Below, piece by piece: positions 16,823 to 25,140 of a stretch of 38,412 bases of DNA. Each line of letters starts with the position of its first letter. Position 1 is the first letter of the stretch. This DNA is from Lachnospiraceae bacterium. GTDB lineage: Bacteria; Bacillota; Clostridia; Lachnospirales; Lachnospiraceae. The stretch lies in assembly GCA_029225485.1 (NCBI GenBank), contig JAQXWO010000241.1, positions 1-38,412 on the forward strand, read 5' to 3'. The translations under genes and the position numbers were made by a program. The notes beneath the pieces are model-generated. The model saw only the letters and a program-made list of their open reading frames with translations, did not search any database and was not told the DNA's origin.

Positions 16823-18979
16823 ATGAATTTACAGTCAAAGTGGATTACAGCTTCCGGGGATACAAAAGATGTGTGTCCTGTTTTTCGGAAAGTATGGAAC
16901 AGCAGCAAACCGGTGGTAAAAGCAGAGCTGTGTCTTACTGCTCTCGGTGTCTATGAGGCGAAGCTGAACGGAAAACGTGTCAGCAACTATGTCCTGGCCC
17001 CGGGATGGACGGCTTATGACAAGCGGCTGCAGTATCAGGTCTATGATATCACGGAGATGCTGCAGGAGGAAAATGAACTGAGAGTGACGGTGGGCCGGGG
17101 CTGGTTCAGTTCCCAGATGCCGGGATGGACGGTTTCGGAGGACCGGATCCGAAGAGCCGCAAGACCACGAGGGATCTGGGGCGGTATCCGTCTGTTCTTT
17201 GCGGATGGAGAGGAGCAGATTCTTCCGACGGATGACTCCTGGTCCTGGGATTACAGCGAAGTGCGGTTCAGTGAGATCTATGATGGTGAGACGGTGGATG
17301 CCCGCATCAGACCGGAGGACTGGAAAGCTGCAGAATTACTGGAATGGCCGCAGGAGATTCTGATTCCTCAGGAGGGAGAGGAGATCTGTGAGATGGAGCG
17401 GGTGTCTGTCAGACAGATCCTGCATACTCCGGCAGGAGAGACGGTGCTGGACTTTGGCCAGGAAGTGACCGGGTATGTGGAATTTACGGTGGATGCAAAG
17501 GCCGGAGACCGGGTCCGTATTCTTCATGGAGAAGTGCTGGATCAGAACGGCAATTTTTATAATGGAAATTACCGGAGCGCAAAGGCGGAGATCAATTATA
17601 CGTGTCGTGATGGCGTGCAGACGTATCATCCGTCTCTGACGTATTTCGGATTCCGTTATCTGAAAATTGAGGAGTTCCCGGGAGAGGTGAGACCGGAGCA
17701 GTTTTCTGCTGTCGTTGTTTATTCAAATATCCGCCGGACCGGTGGGCTGAAATGTTCTGATCCGATGGTGAATCAGCTGTTTTCCAATATTTTCTGGGGG
17801 CAGAAGGGAAATTTCCTGGATGTGCCTACAGACTGTCCTCAGAGGGATGAGCGTCTTGGATGGACCGGAGATGCCCAGGTATTTATAAAGACAGCGAGCT
17901 ACAATTATGATGTGGACAAATTTTTCCGGAAATGGCTGAAAGATATGGCGGCAGACCAGAGGGCAGACGGAGGGATCGGACAGGTGATTCCGGATTACCT
18001 GCCGGAAGGCGCTCCGAGTGCGGCCTGGGGAGATGCGGCAGTGATCTGTCCCTGGCAGATATATCTTACCTACGGGGATCGGGAAGTGCTGGAAGACCAG
18101 TTTGAATGCATGAAAAAGTGGGTGGATTATATTACGGATTCCACCAGAGATCCTTATTTGTGGACCGGAGGAGAGCATTTCGGAGACTGGCTGGGACTGG
18201 ATGCACCGTCCGGCAGCTACAAAGGATCCACCCGGGAGGATTTCATCGCAACGGTATTTTACGCCCATTCCGCAGAGCTTGTAGTGAAAGCTGCCAGGGT
18301 ACTGGGGAAGGATGCCGGGGAGTATGAAGCACTGTATGAGAACATTGTAAAAGCATTCCGGAAGGCATTTCCGGAATATCTGACCCAGACGGAGCATGTG
18401 CTGGCTGTACATTTCCATCTGGCAGAGGATCCGCAGAAAGCGGCCGATGCGCTTGCGGATATGATCGAGAAGGACGGGTGCCGGATCCGTACCGGATTTG
18501 TGGGCACGCCCTATATCCTCCATGTACTCAGCGAGTATGGACATAATGATCTGGCATACACACTGTTCCTCCGGAAGAAATATCCATCCTGGCTGTTTTC
18601 TGTGGAGCAGGGTGCCACTACTGTCTGGGAGCACTGGGACGGTATCATGGAAAACGGAGAATTCTGGAGTGAGGATATGAATTCTTTCAATCATTATGCT
18701 TACGGTTCCGTGGCGGACTGGGTCTATGAAAAGGCGGCAGGAATCTGCCTGCAGGAGGAGTATCCGGGATTTGAAAAGGTAGTGATCCGCCCGATGCCGG
18801 ATGAGAGACTGGAGTGGCTGGAGGCGTCCATCGATACAAGGAGCGGAAAGATTACTTCTAAATGGACCCATACACCGGAGGGACTTCGGTACGAGATCCG
18901 CACAGAAGTGCCGGCGGTGATAGAGATCGGCGGAAAACGGATAGAAGCAGCGCCTGGAGATTATACATTCTGGGGATAA
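16823..18979 (+). CDS. Alpha-L-rhamnosidase, glycoside hydrolase family 78
   Basis: This 718-residue cytoplasmic enzyme releases terminal L-rhamnose from pectin (rhamnogalacturonan) fragments or plant glycosides. Domain order is an N-terminal beta-sandwich (Bac_rhamnosid_N, about 25-170), a second beta domain (about 185-295), an (alpha/alpha)6 barrel (about 300-640) and a C-terminal beta-sandwich. The diagnostic block DVPTDCPQRDERLGWTGDAQ with the acidic pair Asp342-Glu343 includes the catalytic acid region. The start at 16823 is chosen because GGGGGAAAAG precedes it; an ATG at 16808 lacks a ribosome binding site. The gene ends 3 nt from the stop codon of the converging DUF1836 gene and no hairpin lies between them. 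Confidence 0.94.
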   Translation: MNLQSKWITASGDTKDVCPVFRKVWNSSKPVVKAELCLTALGVYEAKLNGKRVSNYVLAPGWTAYDKRLQYQVYDITEMLQEENELRVTVGRGWFSSQMPGWTVSEDRIRRAARPRGIWGGIRLFFADGEEQILPTDDSWSWDYSEVRFSEIYDGETVDARIRPEDWKAAELLEWPQEILIPQEGEEICEMERVSVRQILHTPAGETVLDFGQEVTGYVEFTVDAKAGDRVRILHGEVLDQNGNFYNGNYRSAKAEINYTCRDGVQTYHPSLTYFGFRYLKIEEFPGEVRPEQFSAVVVYSNIRRTGGLKCSDPMVNQLFSNIFWGQKGNFLDVPTDCPQRDERLGWTGDAQVFIKTASYNYDVDKFFRKWLKDMAADQRADGGIGQVIPDYLPEGAPSAAWGDAAVICPWQIYLTYGDREVLEDQFECMKKWVDYITDSTRDPYLWTGGEHFGDWLGLDAPSGSYKGSTREDFIATVFYAHSAELVVKAARVLGKDAGEYEALYENIVKAFRKAFPEYLTQTEHVLAVHFHLAEDPQKAADALADMIEKDGCRIRTGFVGTPYILHVLSEYGHNDLAYTLFLRKKYPSWLFSVEQGATTVWEHWDGIMENGEFWSEDMNSFNHYAYGSVADWVYEKAAGICLQEEYPGFEKVVIRPMPDERLEWLEASIDTRSGKITSKWTHTPEGLRYEIRTEVPAVIEIGGKRIEAAPGDYTFWG

Positions 18980-18982
18980 TCT

Positions 18983-19504
18983 CTATTTGCTCTTGGCATC
19001 ATGAAGATATGCCAGATATTTCTCGAGATAGATCTTGTGCACTGCGGTGATGATGGCATTGCGCAGGATCATCTTCTCGTCAGATTCTTCCGTCCCGATG
19101 GATTCGATGGAATCCTTCAGGCCAAACACAAAAAAGAGAATATTTTCAAATTCTGAACAGAAGTAATCATAGGCGATCTGGCTGGGATACGTGCTTTTCT
19201 GCAGTTCGATCAGAGTATGCAGGTCGTCTATAGATACCACGGATTTTATAATGGCAATAAAAAACAGATGAGAGATCTGCTCTTTGTTGTACTGTTTCTT
19301 TACAGGATTGGCGATTAGTTCTTTTTTGACATAATTACTGATCATGGAACTTGTGATGGCATGCTCCTGCAGGGGGGTGAGATATTCTGATATATATCTG
19401 GTGGTCTGCTCCAGGTAGAGTCCCACATCGGGAAGCTCCTGATATCTTGGCAGACGGAAATTCTGAATGGAGGCAGCGATGGCTGCCTTCTTTTTTTTGT
19501 CCAT
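18983..19504 (-). CDS. DUF1836-family putative regulator
   Basis: This 173-residue cytoplasmic protein has the DUF1836 pattern: an N-terminal FRLPRYQELPDVGLYLEQ segment, then ITSSMISNYVKKELI followed by KKQYNKEQISHLFFIAIIK, which resembles a MerR-like winged helix. The remainder is helical. DUF1836 proteins of Firmicutes are thought to bind DNA, but no target is established. The start has AAAGAG about 10 nt upstream and a promoter at 19537-19566. It diverges from the DegV gene across a 204-nt region that holds a perfect palindrome near the degV promoter, and converges almost end-to-end with the rhamnosidase gene. Confidence 0.85.
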   Translation of the reverse strand: MDKKKKAAIAASIQNFRLPRYQELPDVGLYLEQTTRYISEYLTPLQEHAITSSMISNYVKKELIANPVKKQYNKEQISHLFFIAIIKSVVSIDDLHTLIELQKSTYPSQIAYDYFCSEFENILFFVFGLKDSIESIGTEESDEKMILRNAIITAVHKIYLEKYLAYLHDAKSK

Positions 19505-19536
19505 AGGAATACACTCTTTTCTAAATGATGATTCCG

Positions 19537-19566
19537 ATTCTACATCAAAAACAGGGGTGACGTCAA
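19537..19566 (-). promoter_or_regulatory. Promoter for the DUF1836 gene
   Basis: On the minus strand TTGACG (19566-19561) and TAGAAT (19542-19537) are separated by 18 nt. Confidence 0.5.
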
Positions 19567-19619
19567 TGCACTATTCGCAGGATTCTGTCCAGACAGACAA
19601 CAGTTATTGATAACAATGC

Positions 19620-19658
19620 TTGACAATTGACCGATACTGTAGTAGCATACCCTATAAT
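19620..19658 (+). promoter_or_regulatory. Promoter region of the DegV gene
   Basis: Two arrangements are possible. TTGACA (19620-19625) pairs with TAGCAT (19643-19648) at 17 nt. Alternatively a perfect TATAAT (19653-19658) follows TTGACC (19627-19632) at a long 20-nt spacing. Either would start transcription just before or within the palindrome at 19661-19674. Confidence 0.55.
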
Positions 19659-19660
19659 AA

Positions 19661-19674
19661 GGTTTTTAAAAACC
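19661..19674. promoter_or_regulatory. Perfect palindrome at the degV start point, candidate operator
   Basis: GGTTTTTAAAAACC is a perfect 14-nt dyad located 2 nt downstream of the TATAAT hexamer, the position expected for a repressor site. The protein that would bind it is not known; the divergent DUF1836 protein is one candidate. Confidence 0.4.
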
Positions 19675-19708
19675 GATAAAATAGTTTTAGAAACGAAAGG
19701 ATAAGGAT

Positions 19709-20545
19709 ATGAAGTACAGAATAGTGTCTGATTCGACCTCGAATATTTTTCAGCTTTCAGATGTCAGTTATACCTGTGTTCCGCTGAAGATCATTACGGC
19801 GGAGAAGGAATATACAGATGCTCCGGAGCTGGATACGGATGGAATGATCGAGGATCTGAAGAATCTCCATGGGAAATCCGGGTCTTCCTGCCCCAATATG
19901 CATGAGTGGATGGAAGCATTTGGTGATGCGGAGCTGGTGTTTGCGGTGACGATCACCGGCGCCCTCTCCGGGAGCTATTCGGCTGCTGTACAGGCAGGGG
20001 AAGCATATATGGAGCAGCATGAGGGCGCCAGAGTGATGGTGCTCGATTCGAAGTCGGCAGGGCCGGAAATGCAGATGCTGGTGGAAAAACTGAGGGAGTG
20101 CGTGCTGGCAGAGATGACATTCGACCAGATCAGAGAGGTCATCTGTGAGTATCAGAAGCACACCCATCTGCTCTTTTCCCTGGAGTCCCTGACGAATCTG
20201 GCCAACAACGGCAGAGTCAATCCGGTAGTGGCGAAAGCGGCAGGATTCCTGGGGATCCGCCTGGTGGGCAGGGCTTCGGATGAGGGTACCCTGGAGCCGC
20301 TGCACAAGTGCAGGGGAGAAAAAAAGGCACTGGAGATGATACGCTCCGAGATGAGACAGAATGGTTTTCAGGGAGGAAAAGTTCGGATCGCCCATTGTCA
20401 GAACCCGTCTGCAGCAGCTGCTCTGGAGAAACTGATCCTGCAGGATTTCCCCTCCAGCCAGATCGAGATCCTTGCGTGTGCCGGACTGTGCAGCTATTAT
20501 GCAGAGAGAGGCGGGCTGCTGGTGGGGTATGAAGATCCTGCATGA
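19709..20545 (+). CDS. DegV-family fatty-acid-binding protein
   Basis: This 278-residue protein has the two-domain DegV fold, which binds a fatty acid. Bacterial FakB proteins of this family present fatty acids to the kinase FakA for phosphorylation and entry into phospholipids. Visible landmarks are IVSDSTSN near the N-terminus, the TITGALSGSYSAA block that binds the carboxylate, VLDSKSAGPEMQMLV, and the LESLTNLANNGRV block typical of FakB. An AAAGGATAAGG site precedes the ATG. The gene has its own promoter, and a new promoter follows for the esterase. No fakA-like gene is nearby, as is usual for these scattered binding proteins. Confidence 0.92.
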   Translation: MKYRIVSDSTSNIFQLSDVSYTCVPLKIITAEKEYTDAPELDTDGMIEDLKNLHGKSGSSCPNMHEWMEAFGDAELVFAVTITGALSGSYSAAVQAGEAYMEQHEGARVMVLDSKSAGPEMQMLVEKLRECVLAEMTFDQIREVICEYQKHTHLLFSLESLTNLANNGRVNPVVAKAAGFLGIRLVGRASDEGTLEPLHKCRGEKKALEMIRSEMRQNGFQGGKVRIAHCQNPSAAAALEKLILQDFPSSQIEILACAGLCSYYAERGGLLVGYEDPA

Positions 20546-20549
20546 ATAC

Positions 20550-20578
20550 TTGCAGCTGACAACATATGATACTATAAT
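20550..20578 (+). promoter_or_regulatory. Promoter for the esterase gene
   Basis: TTGCAG (20550-20555) and a perfect TATAAT (20573-20578) have a 17-nt spacer. The leader to the start codon is about 95 nt, with no structure recognised. Confidence 0.7.
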
Positions 20579-20679
20579 GAAGTTACTGATCAGAGTCAGA
20601 AGTCTGAGTCTGTGCGCGACAGTTTAGAATGGGCTACTGACCTGAGAATCATGGAAAAAAGAAAACAGAGAGGTATCAT

Positions 20680-21597
20680 ATGGATGGTATGAAAAGAATT
20701 GTTCCGGCGGATCCGTCTATCCTGCCGGGGATGAAAACAGTCATGGCAGATTACAGGGACCGGCACAAGGTACACTATGTCCCCAACGTGGAGTATGTGC
20801 GGCGGGGGGATCAGCCACTTCATCTGCAGCTTCTGATGCCCTGCGGGCTGATGCCGGGGGCAGATACGAAAAGGCGTTTTCCTTTGCTGATTTATGTGCA
20901 GGGATCCGCCTGGGGAGAACAGGATGTGTATGCGAATCTGCCTCAGCTCGGGAGACTTGCGCAGCAGGGATATGTAGTGGCCAGTGTGAAGCACAGATCG
21001 TCGGAGGAAGCGCCGTTTCCGGCATTTTTACAGGATGTAAAATCTGCGATCCGGTTCCTGAGGGCGAATGCGGACCGGTATCTGATCGATCCGGAAGAGG
21101 CCGCCGTCTGGGGAGATTCTTCCGGGGGACATACGGCACTGATGGTGGGCGTTACCGGAGATATGGAAGAATTTAAGACGGAGGATCATCACGATTGTTC
21201 CGATGCGGTCTGCGCGGTGGTGGACTTTTACGGACCTACGGACACATCGCAGATCAACAATGCCCCGCGGAATCCGGAATTTATGAAGCCGAGAGATGAC
21301 GCGCCGGAGAATATCCTGTTCCGCGGGCGTGTGGATCTTCATCCGGAGCTGGCCCAGCCGGGCAATCCCATTCAGTACGTATCAGAAGAAAAGGAGCTTC
21401 CGCCATTTCTGATCGTACACGGTGACTGCGACTCTGTGGTTCCCTTCAATCAGAGTGTGCTGATGGTTCAGAAACTGCAGCAGTGCGGGAAGATGGTGGA
21501 GTTTTATAAGGTATGCGGAGCAGAACACGGGACATGTATGTGGACAGATGAAGTACTGGAGATCGTGGACCGGTTTTTGAAGGCATATACAGGATGA
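20680..21597 (+). CDS. Alpha/beta hydrolase, carbohydrate-esterase-like
   Basis: This 305-residue cytoplasmic serine hydrolase is of the BD-FAE/acetyl-esterase-lipase type. The catalytic triad can be read: nucleophile Ser in GDSSGGH, Asp in VHGDCDSVVP and His in CGAEHGT. The oxyanion-hole region is YVQGSAW, a variant of the HGG motif seen in HSL-type esterases. Close relatives in gut Firmicutes remove acetyl or feruloyl groups from plant oligosaccharides, which would fit the glycosidases around it, but specificity is inferred only. GAGAGG lies 7 nt before the ATG. It is a single gene between its own promoter and a terminator at 21661-21712. Confidence 0.9.
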   Translation: MDGMKRIVPADPSILPGMKTVMADYRDRHKVHYVPNVEYVRRGDQPLHLQLLMPCGLMPGADTKRRFPLLIYVQGSAWGEQDVYANLPQLGRLAQQGYVVASVKHRSSEEAPFPAFLQDVKSAIRFLRANADRYLIDPEEAAVWGDSSGGHTALMVGVTGDMEEFKTEDHHDCSDAVCAVVDFYGPTDTSQINNAPRNPEFMKPRDDAPENILFRGRVDLHPELAQPGNPIQYVSEEKELPPFLIVHGDCDSVVPFNQSVLMVQKLQQCGKMVEFYKVCGAEHGTCMWTDEVLEIVDRFLKAYTG

Positions 21598-21660
21598 GCA
21601 GGTTTAAAGATCTGAGTTGACGTCAGGATTTGCGGTTATGAAGAAATCCGATTGATTCTC

Positions 21661-21712
21661 AAAAAGAAGGAGCCGGTAAGTTTCACAGGAGACTTAACGG
21701 CTTCTTTTTATA
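21661..21712 (+). terminator. Intrinsic terminator after the esterase gene
   Basis: The stem AAAAAGAAG..GCCGGTAAGT pairs with ACTTAACGGCTTCTTTTT, with a 2-nt bulge and one mismatch and a 10-nt loop, and runs into a T-rich tail. Confidence 0.82.
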
Positions 21713-21847
21713 TGTATACAGAGCAAGATGTTGATTGGCAATATTTTTGAGTGAAATGTATAAATAATTGATACCTGAAAGAAAAACGAGATAAAATAAC
21801 GAGAAAAGAAAATAATGAATAATCAAGACATACAAAGTGCACAAAGA

Positions 21848-21912
21848 TGCAACATTTTTCCATATAATTAGAACATTGCACCATTTCCCATGATTCCAAA
21901 TAAAATTATACT
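21848..21912 (+). promoter_or_regulatory. Control region of the alpha-galactosidase operon, candidate AraC sites
   Basis: A direct repeat is present: TGCAACATTTTTCCAT (21848-21863) and TGCACCATTTCCCAT (21877-21891), about 29 nt apart, near three helical turns. The downstream copy overlaps the expected -35 position of a TATACT -10 (21907-21912), whose own -35 is poor (TTTCCC). A weak -35 overlapped by an activator half-site is typical of AraC-activated promoters, and the operon encodes an AraC protein. The rest of the 360-nt gap (21713-21847) is AT-rich with no gene seen. Confidence 0.45.
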
Positions 21913-21960
21913 GACTTTGCAGTTATGTTTTAAATATGGATGATACAGGAGATTGCAGAT

Positions 21961-24177
21961 ATGATCAAATATCATGATTCAAAGAAAATATTTCATCTTT
22001 TTAACCGGGAAGTAAGCTATCTGATCCGTATTATGGAGAATGGACAGCTTGAGAATCTGTACTATGGAAAAGCCATCCATGACAGGGAGGATTTTTCCCA
22101 TTTCCACCAGGAGGAAATGCGTTCTCAGATGTCAGTATGTATCCCTGAACCGGGGATTCTGTCCATGCAATATACGAAACAGGAATATCCGGTGTACGGT
22201 ACAGGCGATTACCGCAGCCCGGCCCTTTCCGTGCGGCAGGAGAATGGAAGCAGCATTGTCAATTTTACATATGTTTCCCATGAGATCATGAAAGGAAAGA
22301 GGTCTCTTGCTCCCCTTCCGGCGGTATATACGGAGAATGAGGACGAGGCAGAGACACTGGAGATCCGGCTTCATGATGAGGTGATGGATACGGATCTGTT
22401 TCTTTCTTATACCATTTATGCGGAGTATCCTGTGATCGCGCGAAATACAAGAATCGTACATCACGGGACAGAGAAGATCACTCTGGAACGTGTGATGAGC
22501 GCCAGTGTGGAATTTTCCGATATGGATTTTGAAATGGTGCACCTCTCCGGGGCATGGTCCAGAGAGCGGTATGTGAAAAACAGGAAGCTTGAGATGGGAA
22601 TCCAGGCGGTACAGGGGCTGAACGGGACCTGCAGCGGAGCAGAGCACAACCCGTTTCTGGCGCTGAAGCGGCCGGATGCCACAGAATCTCAGGGTGAGGT
22701 CTATGGTTTCAGCCTGGTTTACAGCGGCAATTTCCTGGCGCAGACAGAGGTGTCCACCTTTGACATGACCAGGGTGATGCTGGGAATTCATCCGGAAGGC
22801 TTTTCCTGGACGCTGAATCAGGGAGAAGAGTTTCAGAGTCCTGAGGCTGTCCTTGTATACAGCAGAGATGGACTGACTGGAATGAGCCAGACCTATCACA
22901 GGCTGTACAGGACCAGACTGATGCGGGGTGTATGGAGAGACCGTCCCCGTCCTATTCTGCTGAACAACTGGGAAGCTACTTATTTTGATTTTAATGAGGA
23001 AAAAATTCTGAAAATTGCATCAAAAGCAAAGGAAGTAGGCGCAGAATTGTTTGTCCTGGATGACGGATGGTTCGGCGCGAGAAACGATGATTATCGTGGA
23101 CTGGGAGACTGGTACGTGAATCTGGATAAACTGCCGGACGGCATTTCCGGACTGTCGAAAAAAATTGAAGCTATGGGCTTGAAGTTCGGTCTGTGGGTGG
23201 AACTGGAGATGGTGAACAAGGACAGTGATCTCTACCGTGCTCATCCGGACTGGCTGATCGGTGCGCCCGGACGTTTCGAGAGTCATGCGAGACACCAGCA
23301 TGTGCTCGATTTCTCACGAAAAGAAGTGGTGGACTATATCTATGAAATGATTTCGAAGGTGATCGAGGGAGCGTCCATTTCCTATATCAAATGGGATATG
23401 AACCGTTATATGTCGGAGCCTTACAGCAGAGGAGCAGATGCCTCCTCCCAGGGAATGGTGATGCACAGATATATTCTGGGAGTTTATGATCTGTATACGA
23501 GGCTGACACAGCGTTTCCCGGAGATCCTGTTTGAATCCTGTGCCAGCGGCGGAGCCAGATTTGATCCGGCCATGCTGTATTTTGCGCCCCAGACCTGGAC
23601 CAGCGATGACACGGATGCCTCAGAGCGGCTGAAAATCCAATATGGTACTTCTTACGTCTATCCGCTCGTCAGCATGGGTTCCCATGTATCTGCAGTGCCG
23701 AATCACCAGCTCCATCGTGTGACGCCTCTTGCCACCAGAGCCAATGTGGCTTATTTTGGCACCTTTGGCTACGAGCTGGACCTGAATCTGCTGACTGTGG
23801 AAGAGATCGAACAGGTGAAACAGCAGATCGCGTTTATGAAAGAATACCGGGAACTGATTCAGATCGACGGTGATTTTTACCGCATCCTGAGCCCCTTTGA
23901 GGGAAATGAGACCGCATGGATCGTAGTTTCTCAGGACAAAAAACAGGCAGTGGCAGGATTTTATCAGAGACTGAATAAGGTGAATGGTTCCTGGCTGAAT
24001 CTGAAGCTGACAGGACTGGACAGCGAAGTGCTGTATGAAGTAGAATATGCTGATAAGAAGTATCAGGCTTACGGGGATGAACTGATGTATGCAGGAATAC
24101 CCTTTTCCAGGGAACTGCTGAATCAGATGGGAGGAGACTTCTCTTCTCTGATATTTGTTCTGAAAGCGGCAGCATGA
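21961..24177 (+). CDS. Alpha-galactosidase, glycoside hydrolase family 36
   Basis: This 738-residue cytoplasmic enzyme hydrolyses terminal alpha-1,6-galactose from raffinose, stachyose and melibiose. Layout: N-terminal beta-supersandwich (about 1-310), TIM barrel (about 320-640) and C-terminal beta-sandwich. Catalytic motifs are intact: YIKWDMNRYM holds the nucleophile Asp479 and WTSDDTDASERL holds the acid/base Asp549, in the same positions as in Geobacillus AgaA/AgaB. LLNNWEATYFDFNEEKI and LDDGWFGARNDD are further family blocks. The start at ATG 21961 is chosen because AGGAG lies 9 nt before it; an ATG at 21940 would place that site inside the gene. It is the first gene of the GH36-AraC-GH4 operon. 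Confidence 0.95.
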   Translation: MIKYHDSKKIFHLFNREVSYLIRIMENGQLENLYYGKAIHDREDFSHFHQEEMRSQMSVCIPEPGILSMQYTKQEYPVYGTGDYRSPALSVRQENGSSIVNFTYVSHEIMKGKRSLAPLPAVYTENEDEAETLEIRLHDEVMDTDLFLSYTIYAEYPVIARNTRIVHHGTEKITLERVMSASVEFSDMDFEMVHLSGAWSRERYVKNRKLEMGIQAVQGLNGTCSGAEHNPFLALKRPDATESQGEVYGFSLVYSGNFLAQTEVSTFDMTRVMLGIHPEGFSWTLNQGEEFQSPEAVLVYSRDGLTGMSQTYHRLYRTRLMRGVWRDRPRPILLNNWEATYFDFNEEKILKIASKAKEVGAELFVLDDGWFGARNDDYRGLGDWYVNLDKLPDGISGLSKKIEAMGLKFGLWVELEMVNKDSDLYRAHPDWLIGAPGRFESHARHQHVLDFSRKEVVDYIYEMISKVIEGASISYIKWDMNRYMSEPYSRGADASSQGMVMHRYILGVYDLYTRLTQRFPEILFESCASGGARFDPAMLYFAPQTWTSDDTDASERLKIQYGTSYVYPLVSMGSHVSAVPNHQLHRVTPLATRANVAYFGTFGYELDLNLLTVEEIEQVKQQIAFMKEYRELIQIDGDFYRILSPFEGNETAWIVVSQDKKQAVAGFYQRLNKVNGSWLNLKLTGLDSEVLYEVEYADKKYQAYGDELMYAGIPFSRELLNQMGGDFSSLIFVLKAAA

Positions 24178-24199
24178 TAAATGCAGGGAGAGGATGAAA

Positions 24200-25114
24200 A
24201 TGGCTCATACAGTGGGATATACAAGTTCCGAACGGTGCAGATGTCTGGAAAATCTGCAGAAGAATCCGCTGGATCTGTATCTGACATACTGCGGATGGGA
24301 GCACTGCAGTCCCCGCCACAGATATGGACCGAATAAGAGAGCTTATTTTCTGATCCATATCGTATGGCAGGGAAAGGGCAGTCTGGAAATTGACGGAAAA
24401 AAATACTGTCTTCAGGAAGGCGACGCTTTTTTCATTCCTCCCGGAGCGGAGGCCTGGTATGAGGCAGATGAGAAGGATCCCTGGTGGTATATGTGGTTTG
24501 CCTTCTCTGGTCTGATGGCAGGTGAGTGCGTGGATAGTGCAGGGTTTTCGCTGAAAAACCCGGTGCGCAGGATCGGATGCCTGAAGGAGCTCCGTACATG
24601 CATTGACCAGATACTGGATGCTCACGAACTGACTTTTTCGGATGAACTCAGGAGAAATGGTCTGCTGATGACGGCAATGTCTGCCCTGATCCGGGATTAT
24701 ACAGAGAATTCGGCGGCAGGAAGTATCGGGAAACTGCATTCAGATTCTGTATCAGTGTATGTGAAGCAGGCGATGGATTATATGCTCCGGCATTACAGTG
24801 AGCAGATCAAGATCAGTGAACTGGCAGATTTTATCGGTGTCAACCGAAGCTACCTTACCAGCAGTTTTACGAGGATCGTGGGAGTATCTCCCCAGGAATA
24901 TCTGGTAAAGCTGCGGATGGAGAAGGCAAAGACACTTCTGCAGAAAACGGATATGGCTGTGAACGCAGTGGCGAATGCGACAGGATATACGGATCAGCTG
25001 GCCTTTTCGAAAGCCTTCCGGCGATACAGCGGCATGAGCCCCCGGATGTACAAAGCAGAAAAAAACGAAGGGAACAGCAGCAAAAAAGAAAAAAATATGG
25101 ATTATGATTTATAA
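24200..25114 (+). CDS. AraC-family transcriptional regulator
   Basis: This 304-residue regulator has an N-terminal cupin sugar-binding domain (about 20-160, with IVWQGKGSLEIDGKKYCLQ and FFIPPGAEAWYEADE). Two C-terminal helix-turn-helix motifs (about 195-295) follow: KISELADFIGVNRSYLTSSF and MAVNAVANATGYTDQLAFSK, ending in the FRRYSGMSP block. GGGAGAGG ends 7 nt before the ATG at 24200; an ATG at 24194 is too close to that site. Placed between two alpha-galactosidase genes, it most likely activates the operon in response to melibiose or raffinose, as its relatives MsmR and RafR do. This is an inference from context. Confidence 0.94.
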   Translation: MAHTVGYTSSERCRCLENLQKNPLDLYLTYCGWEHCSPRHRYGPNKRAYFLIHIVWQGKGSLEIDGKKYCLQEGDAFFIPPGAEAWYEADEKDPWWYMWFAFSGLMAGECVDSAGFSLKNPVRRIGCLKELRTCIDQILDAHELTFSDELRRNGLLMTAMSALIRDYTENSAAGSIGKLHSDSVSVYVKQAMDYMLRHYSEQIKISELADFIGVNRSYLTSSFTRIVGVSPQEYLVKLRMEKAKTLLQKTDMAVNAVANATGYTDQLAFSKAFRRYSGMSPRMYKAEKNEGNSSKKEKNMDYDL

Positions 25115-25140
25115 AACCTTGACGAAGGAGGAGAAGTACC

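Noticed and set aside
21708-21899. 63-codon minus-strand frame in the gap before the GH36 gene
   Set aside because: It is AT-rich with Phe/Ser/Cys-heavy composition, has no ribosome binding site, and overlaps the control region of the alpha-galactosidase operon.
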